From the NCBI GenBank assembly GCA_021845665.1, contig JAJZVO010000028.1, positions 1 through 53,181 of the forward strand: a stretch of 53,181 nt of DNA. Direction: 5' to 3'. The translations under genes were made by a program, and so were the position numbers. The stretch comes from Bacteroidota bacterium (lineage in GTDB: Bacteria; Bacteroidota; Ignavibacteria; Kryptoniales; JAKASW01). Each line of letters begins with the position of its first letter. Position 1 is the stretch's first letter. Below are positions 9,116 to 18,916 of the stretch, piece after piece. Below the pieces are notes generated by a model. It worked only from the letters and a program-made list of their open reading frames with translations. It had not been told where the DNA came from and made no database searches.

Positions 9116-9433
9116 GCCGCAGAAAGTCAGGGCTCTTTTTGATGCGGCCTGAAATGCGGGTCTAAACTTTTGTTCCGCAGCAACTAATCCCGGGAAGATT
9201 CTCGTAGAGACCGGTGCGAAGTGATTTGGCCATTGGAGTTTCAATGCAAAGATCGCACGCGGCCACTACGGATTGCGACAGTTATCCACGGACATATTTA
9301 TTCTGCCGGATCTATCCGTAAGGACCGGCACCTTCTTTTTTACGCGATGGATTTTTCCCCCCGCGAGAGTAAATTTGAGCGAGAGGTTCGAAAAGATAGA
9401 GGAGGTCAGGATTAGAGCAGACCAGGCAGGCGA
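9116..9433. other. mntH upstream region
   Basis: 318 bp between the M23 peptidase and the NRAMP gene. The only structure I see is the GCCGG/CCGGC hairpin with a T-rich tail at 9305-9341. I recognise no yybP-ykoY motif and no MntR-type palindrome. Confidence 0.5.
9305..9341 (+). terminator. Hairpin plus T-tract in the mntH leader
   Basis: GCCGG (9305-9309) pairs with CCGGC (9325-9329), and an inner TCC/GGA pairing is possible. ACCTTCTTTTTTT follows directly. The site lies about 95 nt before the mntH ATG with no gene ending nearby, so it could be an attenuator rather than an operon end. Confidence 0.4.
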
Positions 9434-10735
9434 ATGAAAAATCCCCTTATGACATCCATCGCTCAAACCGACGTGAAGACGAGGGATTCGGCGGATGCTG
9501 CCCTGTCGGGCACATCGCACAAGGGGGTTATCGCCCGTCTGATTCCATTTCTCGGTCCGGCTTTTATCGCCAGCGTGGCCTATGTGGATCCCGGCAATTT
9601 CGCCACCAACATACAGAGCGGATCGGCTTTCGGCTACACGCTTCTCTGGGTGATCCTGGCAAGTAATCTCATGGCGATGCTTCTCCAGACACTTTCGGCG
9701 AAACTTGGGATCGCAACGGGAAACAATCTTGCAGAACATTGCCGCAACGAGTTCAGCAAACCGGTAGTCTACACGATGTGGATGCTGATGGAGGTCGTCG
9801 CGATGGCAACGGACCTTGCGGAATTTCTGGGTGCGGCGATCGGGTTCCAGTTACTTTTCGGAGTTCCGCTTATCGTCGGAGGCGTGCTGACCGCCATTTG
9901 TACCTTCCTCATTCTCGGTCTCGAACGCTACGGGTTCCGCCCTCTCGAGGTGGTCATAACCGTCCTCGTCAGCGTCATCGCAATCGCCTATCTAATCGAG
10001 ACCGTGCTCGACAAGCCTGACTTCGGCGTACTTGCATATCACAGTGTGGTCCCGCAATTCTCCGGACCGGAAAGCATACTCCTCGCTGCCGGCATACTTG
10101 GAGCTACCGTGATGCCGCATGCCATATTCCTACACTCCGCTCTGACTCAGCAGCGCATTGTGGTCAGGGAGCCGGGAAAGCTGCGCAAGCTGTTCAGGTA
10201 CGAAGTGCTGGATGTCACTATAGCCATGGGAATCGCAAGCTTGGTGAACATGGCGATGTTGGTGATGGCGGCTGCCACCTTTTTCAAGCAGGGACTGACG
10301 AACATCGGCACGATCCAGGATGCCTATATGACTCTTCAACCTCTTCTCGGGAAGGCCGCAGGATGGATATTCGCAATTTCGCTTCTCGCTTCGGGTCTCT
10401 CTTCCTCCACCGTCGGCACGAGCGCAGGCCAGGTGATGATGCAGGGCTTTCTTAATCGGCATATCCCTGTCTGGATCAGAAGGGCGGTCACGATGATTCC
10501 TTCGATGATTGTAATTGCCATCGGTCTCGATCCGACCAGAACACTCGTAATCAGCCAGGTGATACTCAGTTTCGGGCTTCCCTTCAGCATTATCCCTCTC
10601 ATCATATTCACGAGTAAGAAGAGACTGATGGGCATATTGGTCAACAGGAGGTTGACGACAGCCGTCGCTGCCGTGGTAGCAGGCGTGATTGTTGTTCTGA
10701 ATGTTTACTTAATCTATCAGGTGTTCCTTGGATAA
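9434..10735 (+). CDS. mntH: NRAMP family divalent-metal transporter
   Basis: This 433-residue membrane protein takes up Mn2+/Fe2+ with protons. The helix-1 metal motif DPGNFAT begins at D52, and the helix-6 motif MPHAIFLHS begins at M227; both carry the canonical ligands. About 11 hydrophobic helices follow in the LeuT-like order. The N-terminus has ~30 extra polar residues. The ATG at 9434 is the first good start. The 3' end overlaps the universal stress gene by 8 bp, so the two are coupled. Manganese rather than iron is the usual substrate, but specificity is inferred from the family only. Confidence 0.93.
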   Translation: MKNPLMTSIAQTDVKTRDSADAALSGTSHKGVIARLIPFLGPAFIASVAYVDPGNFATNIQSGSAFGYTLLWVILASNLMAMLLQTLSAKLGIATGNNLAEHCRNEFSKPVVYTMWMLMEVVAMATDLAEFLGAAIGFQLLFGVPLIVGGVLTAICTFLILGLERYGFRPLEVVITVLVSVIAIAYLIETVLDKPDFGVLAYHSVVPQFSGPESILLAAGILGATVMPHAIFLHSALTQQRIVVREPGKLRKLFRYEVLDVTIAMGIASLVNMAMLVMAAATFFKQGLTNIGTIQDAYMTLQPLLGKAAGWIFAISLLASGLSSSTVGTSAGQVMMQGFLNRHIPVWIRRAVTMIPSMIVIAIGLDPTRTLVISQVILSFGLPFSIIPLIIFTSKKRLMGILVNRRLTTAVAAVVAGVIVVLNVYLIYQVFLG

Positions 10736-11642
10736 CTCATTAATACATTCGATACTCGTGCCGCTGGACGGCTCGTCACTTGCCGAGGCGGTCCTTCCTG
10801 CAGCGGCGAGACTAGCGCGGAAGAGCGGCGGCACGGTCAAACTGTTCCACGTGATCGAGCGGGACGCGCCGGAGCGGGTTCATGGCCAGACGCATCTTAC
10901 GAGGTCTGATGAAGCAGAGAAGTACCTTGCTTCCGTTTCGTCGAGTGAGAAATTTCAAGGTGTTCCCGTCACGACGCATGTCCACGAGACCGGAGTCAGG
11001 GATGTATCGCAAAGTATTTCGGATCATTCCGAAGAGTTGAGTGCCGATCTCATCGTAATGTGTACGCATGGAAGCAGCGGGCTGAGGAACCTTTTCGTCG
11101 GGTCGATAGCCCAGCAAGTGATATCGTTGAGCAGCACTCCGGTCATGCTGGTAAATCCGTCGATGAGGAAGTCGGGGCGTATATTCAACTTCGAGAATTT
11201 TCTCATACCGCTTGACGGCGATCCGGATCATGAACACGCGTTAAGATTTGCATCGGGCCTGGCCTCGGTCTGCAAGGCGAAGATCCGGCTTCTTGTCGCG
11301 GTCCCTCGCTTCGGGACGATGTCCGGCGAGCTAACCGTAGTGAACCGCTATCTGCCGGGAACGACTTCACGTCTGATGGACATGCTTGTGCCCGAGGCAA
11401 AAGAATATTTGACAGGCGTACGGTCGAAACTGGGAAACTCGGGTCTCAACGTTTCAGCGGGCATTTCAAGAAGTAATCCGTCGACAGCCATCATGAAGAC
11501 GGCGAAGAGCGCAAAATCAGATTTGATTGTCCTGGCGACGCACGGCAAGAGCGGAGCGAAGCCGTTCTGGGAAGGAAGCGTCACGCCGCAGGTGATCAGG
11601 GCGGCAAAGGTGCCGGTCCTGATGGTGCCTGTAAGGGAGTAG
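10728..11642 (+). CDS. Tandem universal stress protein
   Basis: The 304-residue protein consists of two UspA domains (about 5-145 and 155-304). Each carries the ATP-binding pattern G-2x-G-9x-G(S/T): the first starts at G115 (THGSSGLRNLFVGS), the second at G273 (THGKSGAKPFWEGS). It is a cytoplasmic nucleotide-binding stress protein. Translation starts at TTG 10728, inside the mntH end (8-bp overlap, other frame), which implies translational coupling. No ATG lies close enough to the first beta strand to be an alternative. Confidence 0.9.
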   Translation: MDNSLIHSILVPLDGSSLAEAVLPAAARLARKSGGTVKLFHVIERDAPERVHGQTHLTRSDEAEKYLASVSSSEKFQGVPVTTHVHETGVRDVSQSISDHSEELSADLIVMCTHGSSGLRNLFVGSIAQQVISLSSTPVMLVNPSMRKSGRIFNFENFLIPLDGDPDHEHALRFASGLASVCKAKIRLLVAVPRFGTMSGELTVVNRYLPGTTSRLMDMLVPEAKEYLTGVRSKLGNSGLNVSAGISRSNPSTAIMKTAKSAKSDLIVLATHGKSGAKPFWEGSVTPQVIRAAKVPVLMVPVRE

Positions 11643-12204
11643 TCTGGGGTTACTGGTACAGCCGCGAAGGAATCATTACGAATTCTACGGGAGTAGTGGA
11701 CCGCTTTTGCGCCGGTGAAGTTCGGCGACAGGAAAGTGTTGCCGGTCTCGGGATTGACGGGATGGCCTTCTTGACGAAATTTCAAGCTCATTTAGGCGTG
11801 GACCGAAATCGGCGCAGGAAACCCAGCCAACGAAGCAAGCGAAAAATCCTTTTGGTGCCTAAGAATGTGGGAGGACAACCAAATCATTCGGGACGGAGAT
11901 CCATCGGGTCCGGAATGAGAACGATGGGGTTGTAATGGAGAACGGTATTGTCTGCTGCGCGATGTGCCGGTAAAAGTTTGGGAACGATCGGGACAGTGAT
12001 TAGGTCGATCGGGTTGCGTACGAAATTGACCGGCCCGCGAAGAGAATGGTTCGCATGTCATTGAAGGCCTTTCATGTCGGGGAGCAGTGTGTTCGCAACG
12101 GAAGGAGAGTCGCCGGGATAAGGACGCGAGTGTTGAGACGGGTAGCTACTTGGTTTGCTGAACGGACAGGGAATCGAATGCATCGATTCTCGAGGGGCGC
12201 AAAG
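11643..12204. other. Intergenic, no feature recognised
   Basis: 562 bp between the stress protein and the 3' end of the type IX secreted protein on the other strand. Short open frames occur but none resembles a protein. Convergent terminators would be expected, but I see no convincing hairpin with a T-run. Confidence 0.5.
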
Positions 12205-13173
12205 CTACTTCAAAAGAACCATCTTCCTGGTCTCAACGTAACTTCCCGCGTTCAGCCGGTAGAAGTAAATTCCGCTTGCAAGCCCTCGCGCGTTGAGGTT
12301 GGCGAAATGATTCCCCGCCGTCTCGAAGCCATCCGCCAGGATTGCGACAATCTCTCCCAGTACATTGTAAACTTTTAGAGTCACGACACCGCTTGCCGGG
12401 AGGGCATACTCGATTGTGGTAGATGGGTTAAAGGGATTCGGATAGTTCTGCGACAGACGATAGTCCGTCGGGTTCTCGCGCCGCGCGTCAATCCCGACCA
12501 GTTTGCCGTATTCCACCCCATTGATGCGCGCATACAAGAGGGTATCATTCCAGGAGAGCTCCGCCATATCATTGGCAGAGTATGAACCTTCCAAGTATCC
12601 AATGCCCGATGCATAGGACAAATTATAATCGCCTCCGGCTTCCACTGTCAAAGTCCAAATCGAGAAGTCCTTTACACTACGCAAGGCCCCTCCAGGGATA
12701 GATGAAGTATCCTCCTGGAGACAATCGAACTCTACGTAACGGTATCCGCTAGGTCCTGGCGTCCCATAAAATTGGTCTCCGGGAGAAGCGGACAAGCTGT
12801 CGTACAACACATCGATACTGTCCCCATATCCAAGAACACACGCGTTGGAAGTGTCTATTCGGAGATATTCGTCCCAATCATTGCCCGCGTAGTTGTTGAA
12901 TATCATCGGTAAATACATCTGGGCCATGTTGTGGTTTTGGACTACTGCGTATGTCATACCGTTCTTCATGACCGTGTCTTTGACCACGCTGATTGAGCCG
13001 TAGAGAGTCGTATCGAAGTAAGTGGACGAAAATCGGAATAGCTCAACTTTATACTGCCAGAAATCCCCGACCTGCAGTGGGAAATACTCCAACTGCGATT
13101 GTTCCTGAGCGTATGCCGCATCTCTCCCCAAAAGTCCCACAGCCACAAAGCAAAGTACCAAGTACCTGATCAT
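12205..13173 (-). CDS. Secreted protein with type IX sorting domain
   Basis: The 322-residue product starts at ATG 13173, chosen because GGAGGTT lies 5 nt upstream and a clean signal peptide follows (MIRYLVLCFVAVGLLGRDAAYA). The middle part (about 25-235) is beta-rich with repeated DFWQYKVELF-like strands and is not assigned. The last ~80 residues are a Por-secretion-system tail: QNYPNPFNPSTTIEYALP, then a VYNVLGE block and LASGIYFYRL, ending KMVLLK. Such tails direct export through the type IX system and surface attachment, a trait of Bacteroidota and relatives. It stands alone on the minus strand. Confidence 0.88.
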   Translation of the reverse strand: MIRYLVLCFVAVGLLGRDAAYAQEQSQLEYFPLQVGDFWQYKVELFRFSSTYFDTTLYGSISVVKDTVMKNGMTYAVVQNHNMAQMYLPMIFNNYAGNDWDEYLRIDTSNACVLGYGDSIDVLYDSLSASPGDQFYGTPGPSGYRYVEFDCLQEDTSSIPGGALRSVKDFSIWTLTVEAGGDYNLSYASGIGYLEGSYSANDMAELSWNDTLLYARINGVEYGKLVGIDARRENPTDYRLSQNYPNPFNPSTTIEYALPASGVVTLKVYNVLGEIVAILADGFETAGNHFANLNARGLASGIYFYRLNAGSYVETRKMVLLK

Positions 13174-13505
13174 GACAACCTCCATCGTTCTTCCCAACTT
13201 GAGTCTTTGAGGGCCGTTTTCCCGCCGGGGCCGTCCGCCGCCGCCCTTCCAACTCCTGAAATGAATTTAGAATTTTCTTTTAGAAATTCAATGAGAAAGA
13301 TGTGCCGAATATTTTACACACGTACATTCAATCCTAATTCTGCACTTAGCAATCATACATGAAGTTTGTTGGCGATGTGTCCCACTTTGGAAAGGGACTT
13401 TCGGCCCAGATTTGCTTGCTTCTCTACCAAAATACTTGCCGAGCTTTGTTGCCTGTTCCTTCAAAACCTTGCTTATTTTCGCTCCTGGGGCTATTTTTTT
13501 AATAT
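13174..13505. other. Divergent intergenic region
   Basis: 332 bp between the divergently read type IX protein and fni. It should hold promoters for both. The fni-side candidate is listed separately; on the other strand a TTG-N19-TAAATTCA pattern is possible but weak. Nothing coding is visible. Confidence 0.5.
13469..13499 (+). promoter_or_regulatory. Candidate Bacteroidota-type promoter of fni
   Basis: TTG at 13469-13471 and TATTTTTT at 13492-13499 are separated by exactly 20 nt. Transcription would begin near 13505, immediately before an in-frame ATG at 13506. That supports the next ATG at 13542 as the fni start. Confidence 0.42.
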
Positions 13506-13541
13506 ATGCCGAGCAGGAAGCAAGAAACGTCATTGGCGGGA

Positions 13542-14570
13542 ATGGATCAAACTGCGAAACGAAAATCCAGCCATGTGGACCTCGTTTTGAATCAGAAGAT
13601 CGATTATTTGAAATCCACCGGGCTTGAGAAGTACGAGTTTGTACATAACGCTCTCCCTGAGATCGACTTTTCTGAAATCGACACAAGCGTCCGATTCTTT
13701 TCGCACAAGTTCTCCTCGCCGATAATCGTCTCTTCGATGACGGGCGGATACGACCGCGCCGCGAGGATCAATTCGTCCATCGCGGAACTCTGCGTCGAAA
13801 GGAATATCGGCATGGGAGTGGGCAGCCAGCGGCAGGCGCTCCAGAATGACGACTACGTCGAGTCGTTCAGGATCGTCAGGAAGATTTCTAAAGACATTTT
13901 CGTGATGGGCAACATCGGGGCTGCGCAGGTTGCCGACGGTTTCGCATTGAGAGAAGTACGGAAGATAATCGATATGGTGGCTGCCGACGCGCTGGCCGTA
14001 CATCTCAATGCGCTCCAGGAACTCATTCAGCCGGAAGGAGACAAAAATTTCCGCGGAGTCTTAAACGGCATCGGTAGACTTGTCGGCGCCGCAAAGATAC
14101 CTGTCATCGTGAAGGAGACCGGAGCAGGAATCGGTGCCGACGCAGCCAGACGGCTCATCGAAGTCGGCGTCTCCGCTATCGATGTGTCCGGAGCCGGTGG
14201 AACCAGTTGGGCCGCGATCGAAACACTGAGGCGGAGCGACAGACGGATCGGCAGGAAATTCTGGGACTGGGGAATACCCACCGCGGATGCGCTGGTCCAG
14301 GTGAACGCGCTTCGTTCAAGGAATAAGATAATGCTTATATCCTCCGGCGGCATACGGGACGGCATGGATGTCGCGAAGTCGATCGCGCTGGGCGCAGACT
14401 TGTGTGCGGGTGCCCAGCCGTTTCTAAAAGCGCTCGACAGGGGAGGGACGAAAGGGCTGGTAAGGGAATTCGATGCATGGGTCGAGGAACTTAAAGGAGC
14501 CATGCTTTTGACAGGTAGCACCAATATCAATCAGCTGAAGAAAGCTAAGATCGTGAAGGTTGACCCTTGA
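13542..14570 (+). CDS. fni: Type 2 isopentenyl-diphosphate delta-isomerase
   Basis: This FMN- and NADPH-dependent enzyme (342 residues) interconverts isopentenyl and dimethylallyl diphosphate. Family blocks are in order: RKSSHVDLVL near the N-terminus, SSMTGGYD, GVGSQRQAL, GNIGAAQ, HLNALQELIQPEGD, VKETGAGIG, DVSGAGGTSW, and the FMN-binding SSGGIRDGMDVAKSIALGA. ATG 13542 is preferred because the promoter candidate would place the RNA start at about 13505; the ATG at 13506 would add 12 residues. It overlaps the following prenyl synthase by 4 bp. Confidence 0.93.
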   Translation: MDQTAKRKSSHVDLVLNQKIDYLKSTGLEKYEFVHNALPEIDFSEIDTSVRFFSHKFSSPIIVSSMTGGYDRAARINSSIAELCVERNIGMGVGSQRQALQNDDYVESFRIVRKISKDIFVMGNIGAAQVADGFALREVRKIIDMVAADALAVHLNALQELIQPEGDKNFRGVLNGIGRLVGAAKIPVIVKETGAGIGADAARRLIEVGVSAIDVSGAGGTSWAAIETLRRSDRRIGRKFWDWGIPTADALVQVNALRSRNKIMLISSGGIRDGMDVAKSIALGADLCAGAQPFLKALDRGGTKGLVREFDAWVEELKGAMLLTGSTNINQLKKAKIVKVDP

Positions 14571-15547
14571 GAAATTTTACGGAGTTGTCAGAAAAATACA
14601 GAATAAATATTGAGGAAAGACTCACTGAGTCTCTTCAGCTTCTGGGCGGTTCTCCGTTGCGGGAGAGCATTGGTTATGTATTCTCGATGGGTGGGAAAAG
14701 AGTGCGTCCTCTTTTGACAATTTTCGCGGCGGAAGCTGTCGGCGAATCAAACAAGGACGTGATTAACGGCGCGGTTGCGATAGAGATACTCCATAATTTC
14801 ACGCTCGTCCACGACGACATCATGGACAACGCCGATACCCGTCGGGGAAAAACCACCGTGCACATAAAGAGCGGCGTCAATACGGCGATACTGGTCGGCG
14901 ACCAGATGATGGCGCTGGCTTACGATTGTCTCGAGAAATGCAGCGGAGACCACCTTCGAGAGGCGCTCCGCATTTTCAACGAGGGCGTCAAGGAAGTCTG
15001 CGATGGACAGGCGCTCGATGAGAGTCTGAGCAAATCTGCCGCTTCCAGCATGCCTGGTTACGTTGATATGATCTCGAAGAAGACAGGTGCGCTTCTGATG
15101 GCCGCGGGAAAGCTCGGTGCCGTACTGGGCGGAGGTCCGGAGGATGAAGTCGAACTCCTCGGAAGTTTCGGCATGAATATCGGCATAGCGTTTCAAATTC
15201 TCGACGACATGCTTGACCTGGAGGGAGATGCCGAACGATTCGGCAAACCGCGTGGTCTGGACATTATGGAGAAAAAGAAGAATTATCTTTATCTGAAGGC
15301 GTTGGAGTCTCTCGATGAAACGAAGGTCGGCGTCGTGAAAGCTGCATACCAGAAGATGACGGTAACTGAAACCGAAGTAGCGGCCGTCAGAGACGTTTAC
15401 AGAAACGGCGGGATAGTAGATTCCGCTCAAAGAGAAGTGTCTGAATACACGGCAAGGGCTCTGGCGAATTTGGAGACCTTTAAGGAATCTGATGGGAAAG
15501 ACGCGCTTATCGGGCTTGCAAAATCACTCGTACAAAGAAAATTCTGA
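14567..15547 (+). CDS. Trans-type polyprenyl diphosphate synthase
   Basis: The 326-residue enzyme condenses isopentenyl diphosphate onto an allylic primer. Both aspartate-rich motifs are intact: DDIMD at 83-87 and DDMLD at 213-217; KRVRPLL at 44-50 is the usual diphosphate-binding segment. Bulky versus small residues before the first motif (FTLVHDD) suggest a medium or long chain product such as the quinone side chain, but this is a guess. Translation starts at TTG 14567 within the fni stop (TTGA overlap). The fni-synthase pair supplies isoprenoids. Confidence 0.92.
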   Translation: MRNFTELSEKYRINIEERLTESLQLLGGSPLRESIGYVFSMGGKRVRPLLTIFAAEAVGESNKDVINGAVAIEILHNFTLVHDDIMDNADTRRGKTTVHIKSGVNTAILVGDQMMALAYDCLEKCSGDHLREALRIFNEGVKEVCDGQALDESLSKSAASSMPGYVDMISKKTGALLMAAGKLGAVLGGGPEDEVELLGSFGMNIGIAFQILDDMLDLEGDAERFGKPRGLDIMEKKKNYLYLKALESLDETKVGVVKAAYQKMTVTETEVAAVRDVYRNGGIVDSAQREVSEYTARALANLETFKESDGKDALIGLAKSLVQRKF

Positions 15548-15606
15548 TGGTGAGCGGCGAAATCCGAACTGTGCAGCATCAGGTGCATTTAAAATAATAA
15601 GGACAA

Positions 15607-15873
15607 ATGGTCCAACAGGAAGTAGTAGTGAAAAATCGTCTCGGGCTCCACACCCGTCCCGCTGCTTCGCTCGTGAAGCTAGCGGCAAAATTCAAGTCGG
15701 AGTTCTATCTTGAGAGGGACGGTTATAGAGTGAACGGGAAAAGTATAATAGGCGTAATGACGCTAGCCGCAGAAGAGGGAGCGAGAATCCTCCTTGAGTT
15801 TGAGGGGGAGGACGAACAGGCCGCGCTTGCTGCGTTGGTGGATTTTTTTGACAGAGGATTTGATGAGCTCTGA
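15607..15873 (+). CDS. ptsH: Phosphocarrier protein HPr
   Basis: This 88-residue protein carries phosphate between enzyme I and PTS partners. The phosphorylated histidine is H15 in GLHTRPAA, and the regulatory serine S46 lies in NGKSIIGVM, which would allow HPr kinase control. AAGGA lies 4 nt before the ATG at 15607. It overlaps ptsI by 11 bp. No sugar-specific enzyme II is in the window, so a regulatory or nitrogen-type PTS role is possible. Confidence 0.95.
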   Translation: MVQQEVVVKNRLGLHTRPAASLVKLAAKFKSEFYLERDGYRVNGKSIIGVMTLAAEEGARILLEFEGEDEQAALAALVDFFDRGFDEL

Positions 15874-17653
15874 AGAGAAGGATCGGCTCTCTCCCCGCGA
15901 AGAGCTTGTGCTTCACGGGATAGGAGCGTCGCCCGGGATTGCGATAGGGAAAGCGCTCCTCTTGAAGAAGGACGGGATCGTTGTCGAGGAAAAATCTGTC
16001 GATGACACTGCGGCAGAATTGGCAAGACTTCAGAAAGCGGTAGAGAGATCTGCGTATGAGGTCGAGAAGATTTATCGTACGGCTGTAGAGAAGATCGGGA
16101 ATGATCAGGCTAAAATTTTCGAGGCGCAGCTTCTCATGCTCTCCGATCCTGTCTTCTTTGACGCGGTGAAGCGTAAGATCACCAAGACTAAGAAGAATGC
16201 AGAATACGTCGTTTCTACGGAGTTTTCGAAGCAGGTCGACCAGCTAAGACACAGCAAAAACGAGATCTTCAGGCAGCGCGCGATGGAAATCGAGGATGCC
16301 AAGAACCGTATACTGCGTAATCTGGCCGAAGCAAAGTTGAAGTCGCGGTTCGAGGGAACTCCCATCGTCGTCACAAGCGAGCTGACACCCGCAGACGCCG
16401 TCCTCCTCAGCCGCAACTCGGTCCTCGGTTACGTCAGCGATTTCGGCGGGGCGCGCTCGCATGCATCCATTCTCTCCCGCTCCCTTGGAATTCCAGCCGT
16501 CGTCGGCCTGAAAGAAGCAACCAGGCATGTCACGGATGGCGTGGGGATTATTCTCGACGGATACCGGGGGATCATAGTGGTCAATCCTGAAGAAAGTACC
16601 GTCAAGAAGTTCAGTGAGAGAAAGGCATGGTGCGAGAAGCTTGACAGCGAGTTGATGTCGGAGGCCGCCGAGCCCGCCCTCACGACTGACGGCAGACGAG
16701 TCGCTGTCGAGGCAAATATCGAACTGCTTGAGGAGCTTCCCCTTTTGAAGACTCATGGTGCCGACGGCATCGGGCTATTCAGGACGGAGCCGATTATAAT
16801 AGATTTCGCTTCCATTCCTGATGAGGTGGAGCAGGCCGATATTTTCCGCAAGGCTGTGGAAGAGGCGAAACCGAACGCCGTCGTCTTCAGGACATTCGAC
16901 ATTGGTGGGGACAAGATCTTCATCGAAGGCCACGCGGAGCAAAACCCTTTTCTCGGCTGGCGCGGCATCAGGATGATGCTCGATCGGCCCGAGCTGCTCA
17001 GGGATCAGTTCAGAGCCATCCTGCGGGCGAGCGCGTTCGGAAAATGTAAGATCATGTACCCGATGGTCGCCACTGTAGAGGAGGTGGTCCGCGCGAACGC
17101 TATCCTCGAGGAAGCGAAGAAGTCTCTCGAGAAAGAAGGCGTGGAGTACGACAGGAAGATAGAAGTCGGCGTGATGATAGAGATTCCTTCCGCTGCTCTG
17201 ATGAGTAAGGAGATCGCGAAGCACGTCGCGTTCCTCAGCATAGGGACAAACGACCTGACACAATACCTTCTTGCCGTCGACAGGACAAACGAGCTGGTTG
17301 CAAACATGTTCGAAGAGTTCCATCCTTCGGTGCTGAGGACCCTGAAATTGATTATCGACGCGGGCCACGAAGCGGGCATCAAAGTCGCGATGTGCGGTGA
17401 AATGGCGGGTAATCCACTGGCGACGGTAATGCTGCTGGGAATGGGTCTCGACGAATTCAGCGCGGTGAGTTCGATGCTGCCGGTGTTGAAAAAGATAATC
17501 CGTTCAACCAACTATAAGAATGCCAGGAAGTTCACGAGGCAGCTTCTGAAGATGGATTCCGCAGAAGATATCAAGAGTACGCTGACGGAGTATCTCAGGA
17601 CGCGGTTCGAACGGATCTATTATACTACTATCAGCAAAGAAAATTCGGATTAG
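15863..17653 (+). CDS. ptsI: Phosphoenolpyruvate-protein phosphotransferase (enzyme I)
   Basis: This 596-residue enzyme takes phosphate from phosphoenolpyruvate and hands it to HPr. The phospho-histidine is H200 in GGARSHASILSRSLGIPAVV. The PEP-binding barrel shows GLFRTE, DIGGDK, and the catalytic cysteine in MCGEMAGNP. The start is the ATG at 15863, with AGAGGA 7 nt upstream, inside the ptsH end (11-bp overlap). An in-frame ATG at 15794 would add 23 residues that belong to the HPr reading region and look non-native. The length matches the family. Confidence 0.95.
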   Translation: MSSEEKDRLSPREELVLHGIGASPGIAIGKALLLKKDGIVVEEKSVDDTAAELARLQKAVERSAYEVEKIYRTAVEKIGNDQAKIFEAQLLMLSDPVFFDAVKRKITKTKKNAEYVVSTEFSKQVDQLRHSKNEIFRQRAMEIEDAKNRILRNLAEAKLKSRFEGTPIVVTSELTPADAVLLSRNSVLGYVSDFGGARSHASILSRSLGIPAVVGLKEATRHVTDGVGIILDGYRGIIVVNPEESTVKKFSERKAWCEKLDSELMSEAAEPALTTDGRRVAVEANIELLEELPLLKTHGADGIGLFRTEPIIIDFASIPDEVEQADIFRKAVEEAKPNAVVFRTFDIGGDKIFIEGHAEQNPFLGWRGIRMMLDRPELLRDQFRAILRASAFGKCKIMYPMVATVEEVVRANAILEEAKKSLEKEGVEYDRKIEVGVMIEIPSAALMSKEIAKHVAFLSIGTNDLTQYLLAVDRTNELVANMFEEFHPSVLRTLKLIIDAGHEAGIKVAMCGEMAGNPLATVMLLGMGLDEFSAVSSMLPVLKKIIRSTNYKNARKFTRQLLKMDSAEDIKSTLTEYLRTRFERIYYTTISKENSD

Positions 17654-17895
17654 GCTTGCGGGGCCTGGTGCGATTTGTTGTGGAGTACTGACAAGGAGGA
17701 ACACCAGGACTTTTCTGCACCGGTGAAACGTCTCGCGTTCTGCCCTCCTGCTTCGGTCAATAGACGACCCTGTTTGAATTGATACCTATCGCCAGTAAAT
17801 TCTGTTACAGCCCTTTGTAAGATTAGAGTGCCGGGCCGGCGAAGCTCGCAACCTTGTGATGCCAGGGTTTGAGATTACTTTCGACAGAAAAGGTG

Positions 17896-18579
17896 ATGGA
17901 ACAGAAACGTACACTCCACGATGTGCCGCTCTTCGCTAAACTCTCACCGACGGAGATGAAACTTATCACCGGGATCTCGAAGAACAAGCGATTCAGAAAG
18001 GACCAGATCGTTTTTCTCGAGGGGGAACCCTTCAAGGGGTTTTATGTCCTTCTTTCCGGACGCGTCAAGATGTACAGGCTGAAGGGGAACGGGGAGGAAA
18101 CTGTGTTGGGCAGCTTCGAGCCTTACAGGAGTTTCGGGGAATCACATCTGTTCACCGGTTCCAGGTTCTACTCGTCATGCGTTCAGGCTGTTGAGGAGTC
18201 TACTGTTCTATTTGTGCCGAGCGAGGAATTCGCATCACTCCTTACCAGAAACCCTGCGCTTGCAGTAAGGATCGCGGAAGCTTCGGCGCTGAAGCTGATG
18301 GAACTCAACCGGAAACTCCAGCTTCTCGATTCTGGTGTCGACATTCGTGTTGCGAAATATCTCCTCAATGAAATCCAGCTCAACAATTCCATAAGGATGC
18401 CCGAACCTTACTTCAATCTTCTCATACACAAAAAGGATCTGGCGGCACATCTCGGCATTGCCAGCGAAACGCTTTCGCGTACTCTCAGAAAATTCAAAGA
18501 GGAAAGGATTATTCGCGAAGTTGCAAGAAAGATATTTGTCACGAACGTTAGAAAACTCAAGGGGGTTGCTGGCGAGTGA
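17896..18579 (+). CDS. Crp/Fnr family transcription regulator
   Basis: This 227-residue regulator has an N-terminal cyclic-nucleotide-type beta barrel (about 10-125), a dimer helix, and a C-terminal winged helix with KKDLAAHLGIASETLSRTLR as the recognition helix-turn-helix. Only one cysteine is present, so it cannot hold the Fnr iron-sulfur cluster. The ligand is unknown. ATG 17896 is preferred; a TTG at 17869 would add nine residues. It lies directly upstream of the hydrogenase operon (515 nt gap), so control of hox is plausible, but I found no clear TTGAT-N4-ATCAA site. Confidence 0.88.
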   Translation: MEQKRTLHDVPLFAKLSPTEMKLITGISKNKRFRKDQIVFLEGEPFKGFYVLLSGRVKMYRLKGNGEETVLGSFEPYRSFGESHLFTGSRFYSSCVQAVEESTVLFVPSEEFASLLTRNPALAVRIAEASALKLMELNRKLQLLDSGVDIRVAKYLLNEIQLNNSIRMPEPYFNLLIHKKDLAAHLGIASETLSRTLRKFKEERIIREVARKIFVTNVRKLKGVAGE

Positions 18580-18916
18580 GTCATATTGTCTTGCCGACCC
18601 GAAATCGTTACGGGAAAATCGCGTTTCGACGAGGGGTAATTCCATCTCCCCATTATGTCGTCGCAAGATTGGTTTTAGTCCGATGTTATGTAGGTCCAAT
18701 TAGCGAAGAATAGTTGGCGACTCTTGTCGGTTGAGCGCGGATTATCCAAAGATCGAAGTCTGGAATTGAGACTTTGCGGCTGCTTTCGGGGTTAATTATT
18801 TCGTCCTAAAAAGTCCGATTTGTGGCGAAAGATGGACAGGGGGTAATAATGGGACAGCAATTCTGCCGGATCAAAGCCTCCGGCTCTTAAATCGTCGTCC
18901 AAATTAATCAGTGTCA

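Noticed and set aside
16775-17368. Long minus-strand frames over ptsI and over hoxF and hoxH
   Set aside because: All are shadows of well-conserved + strand genes.
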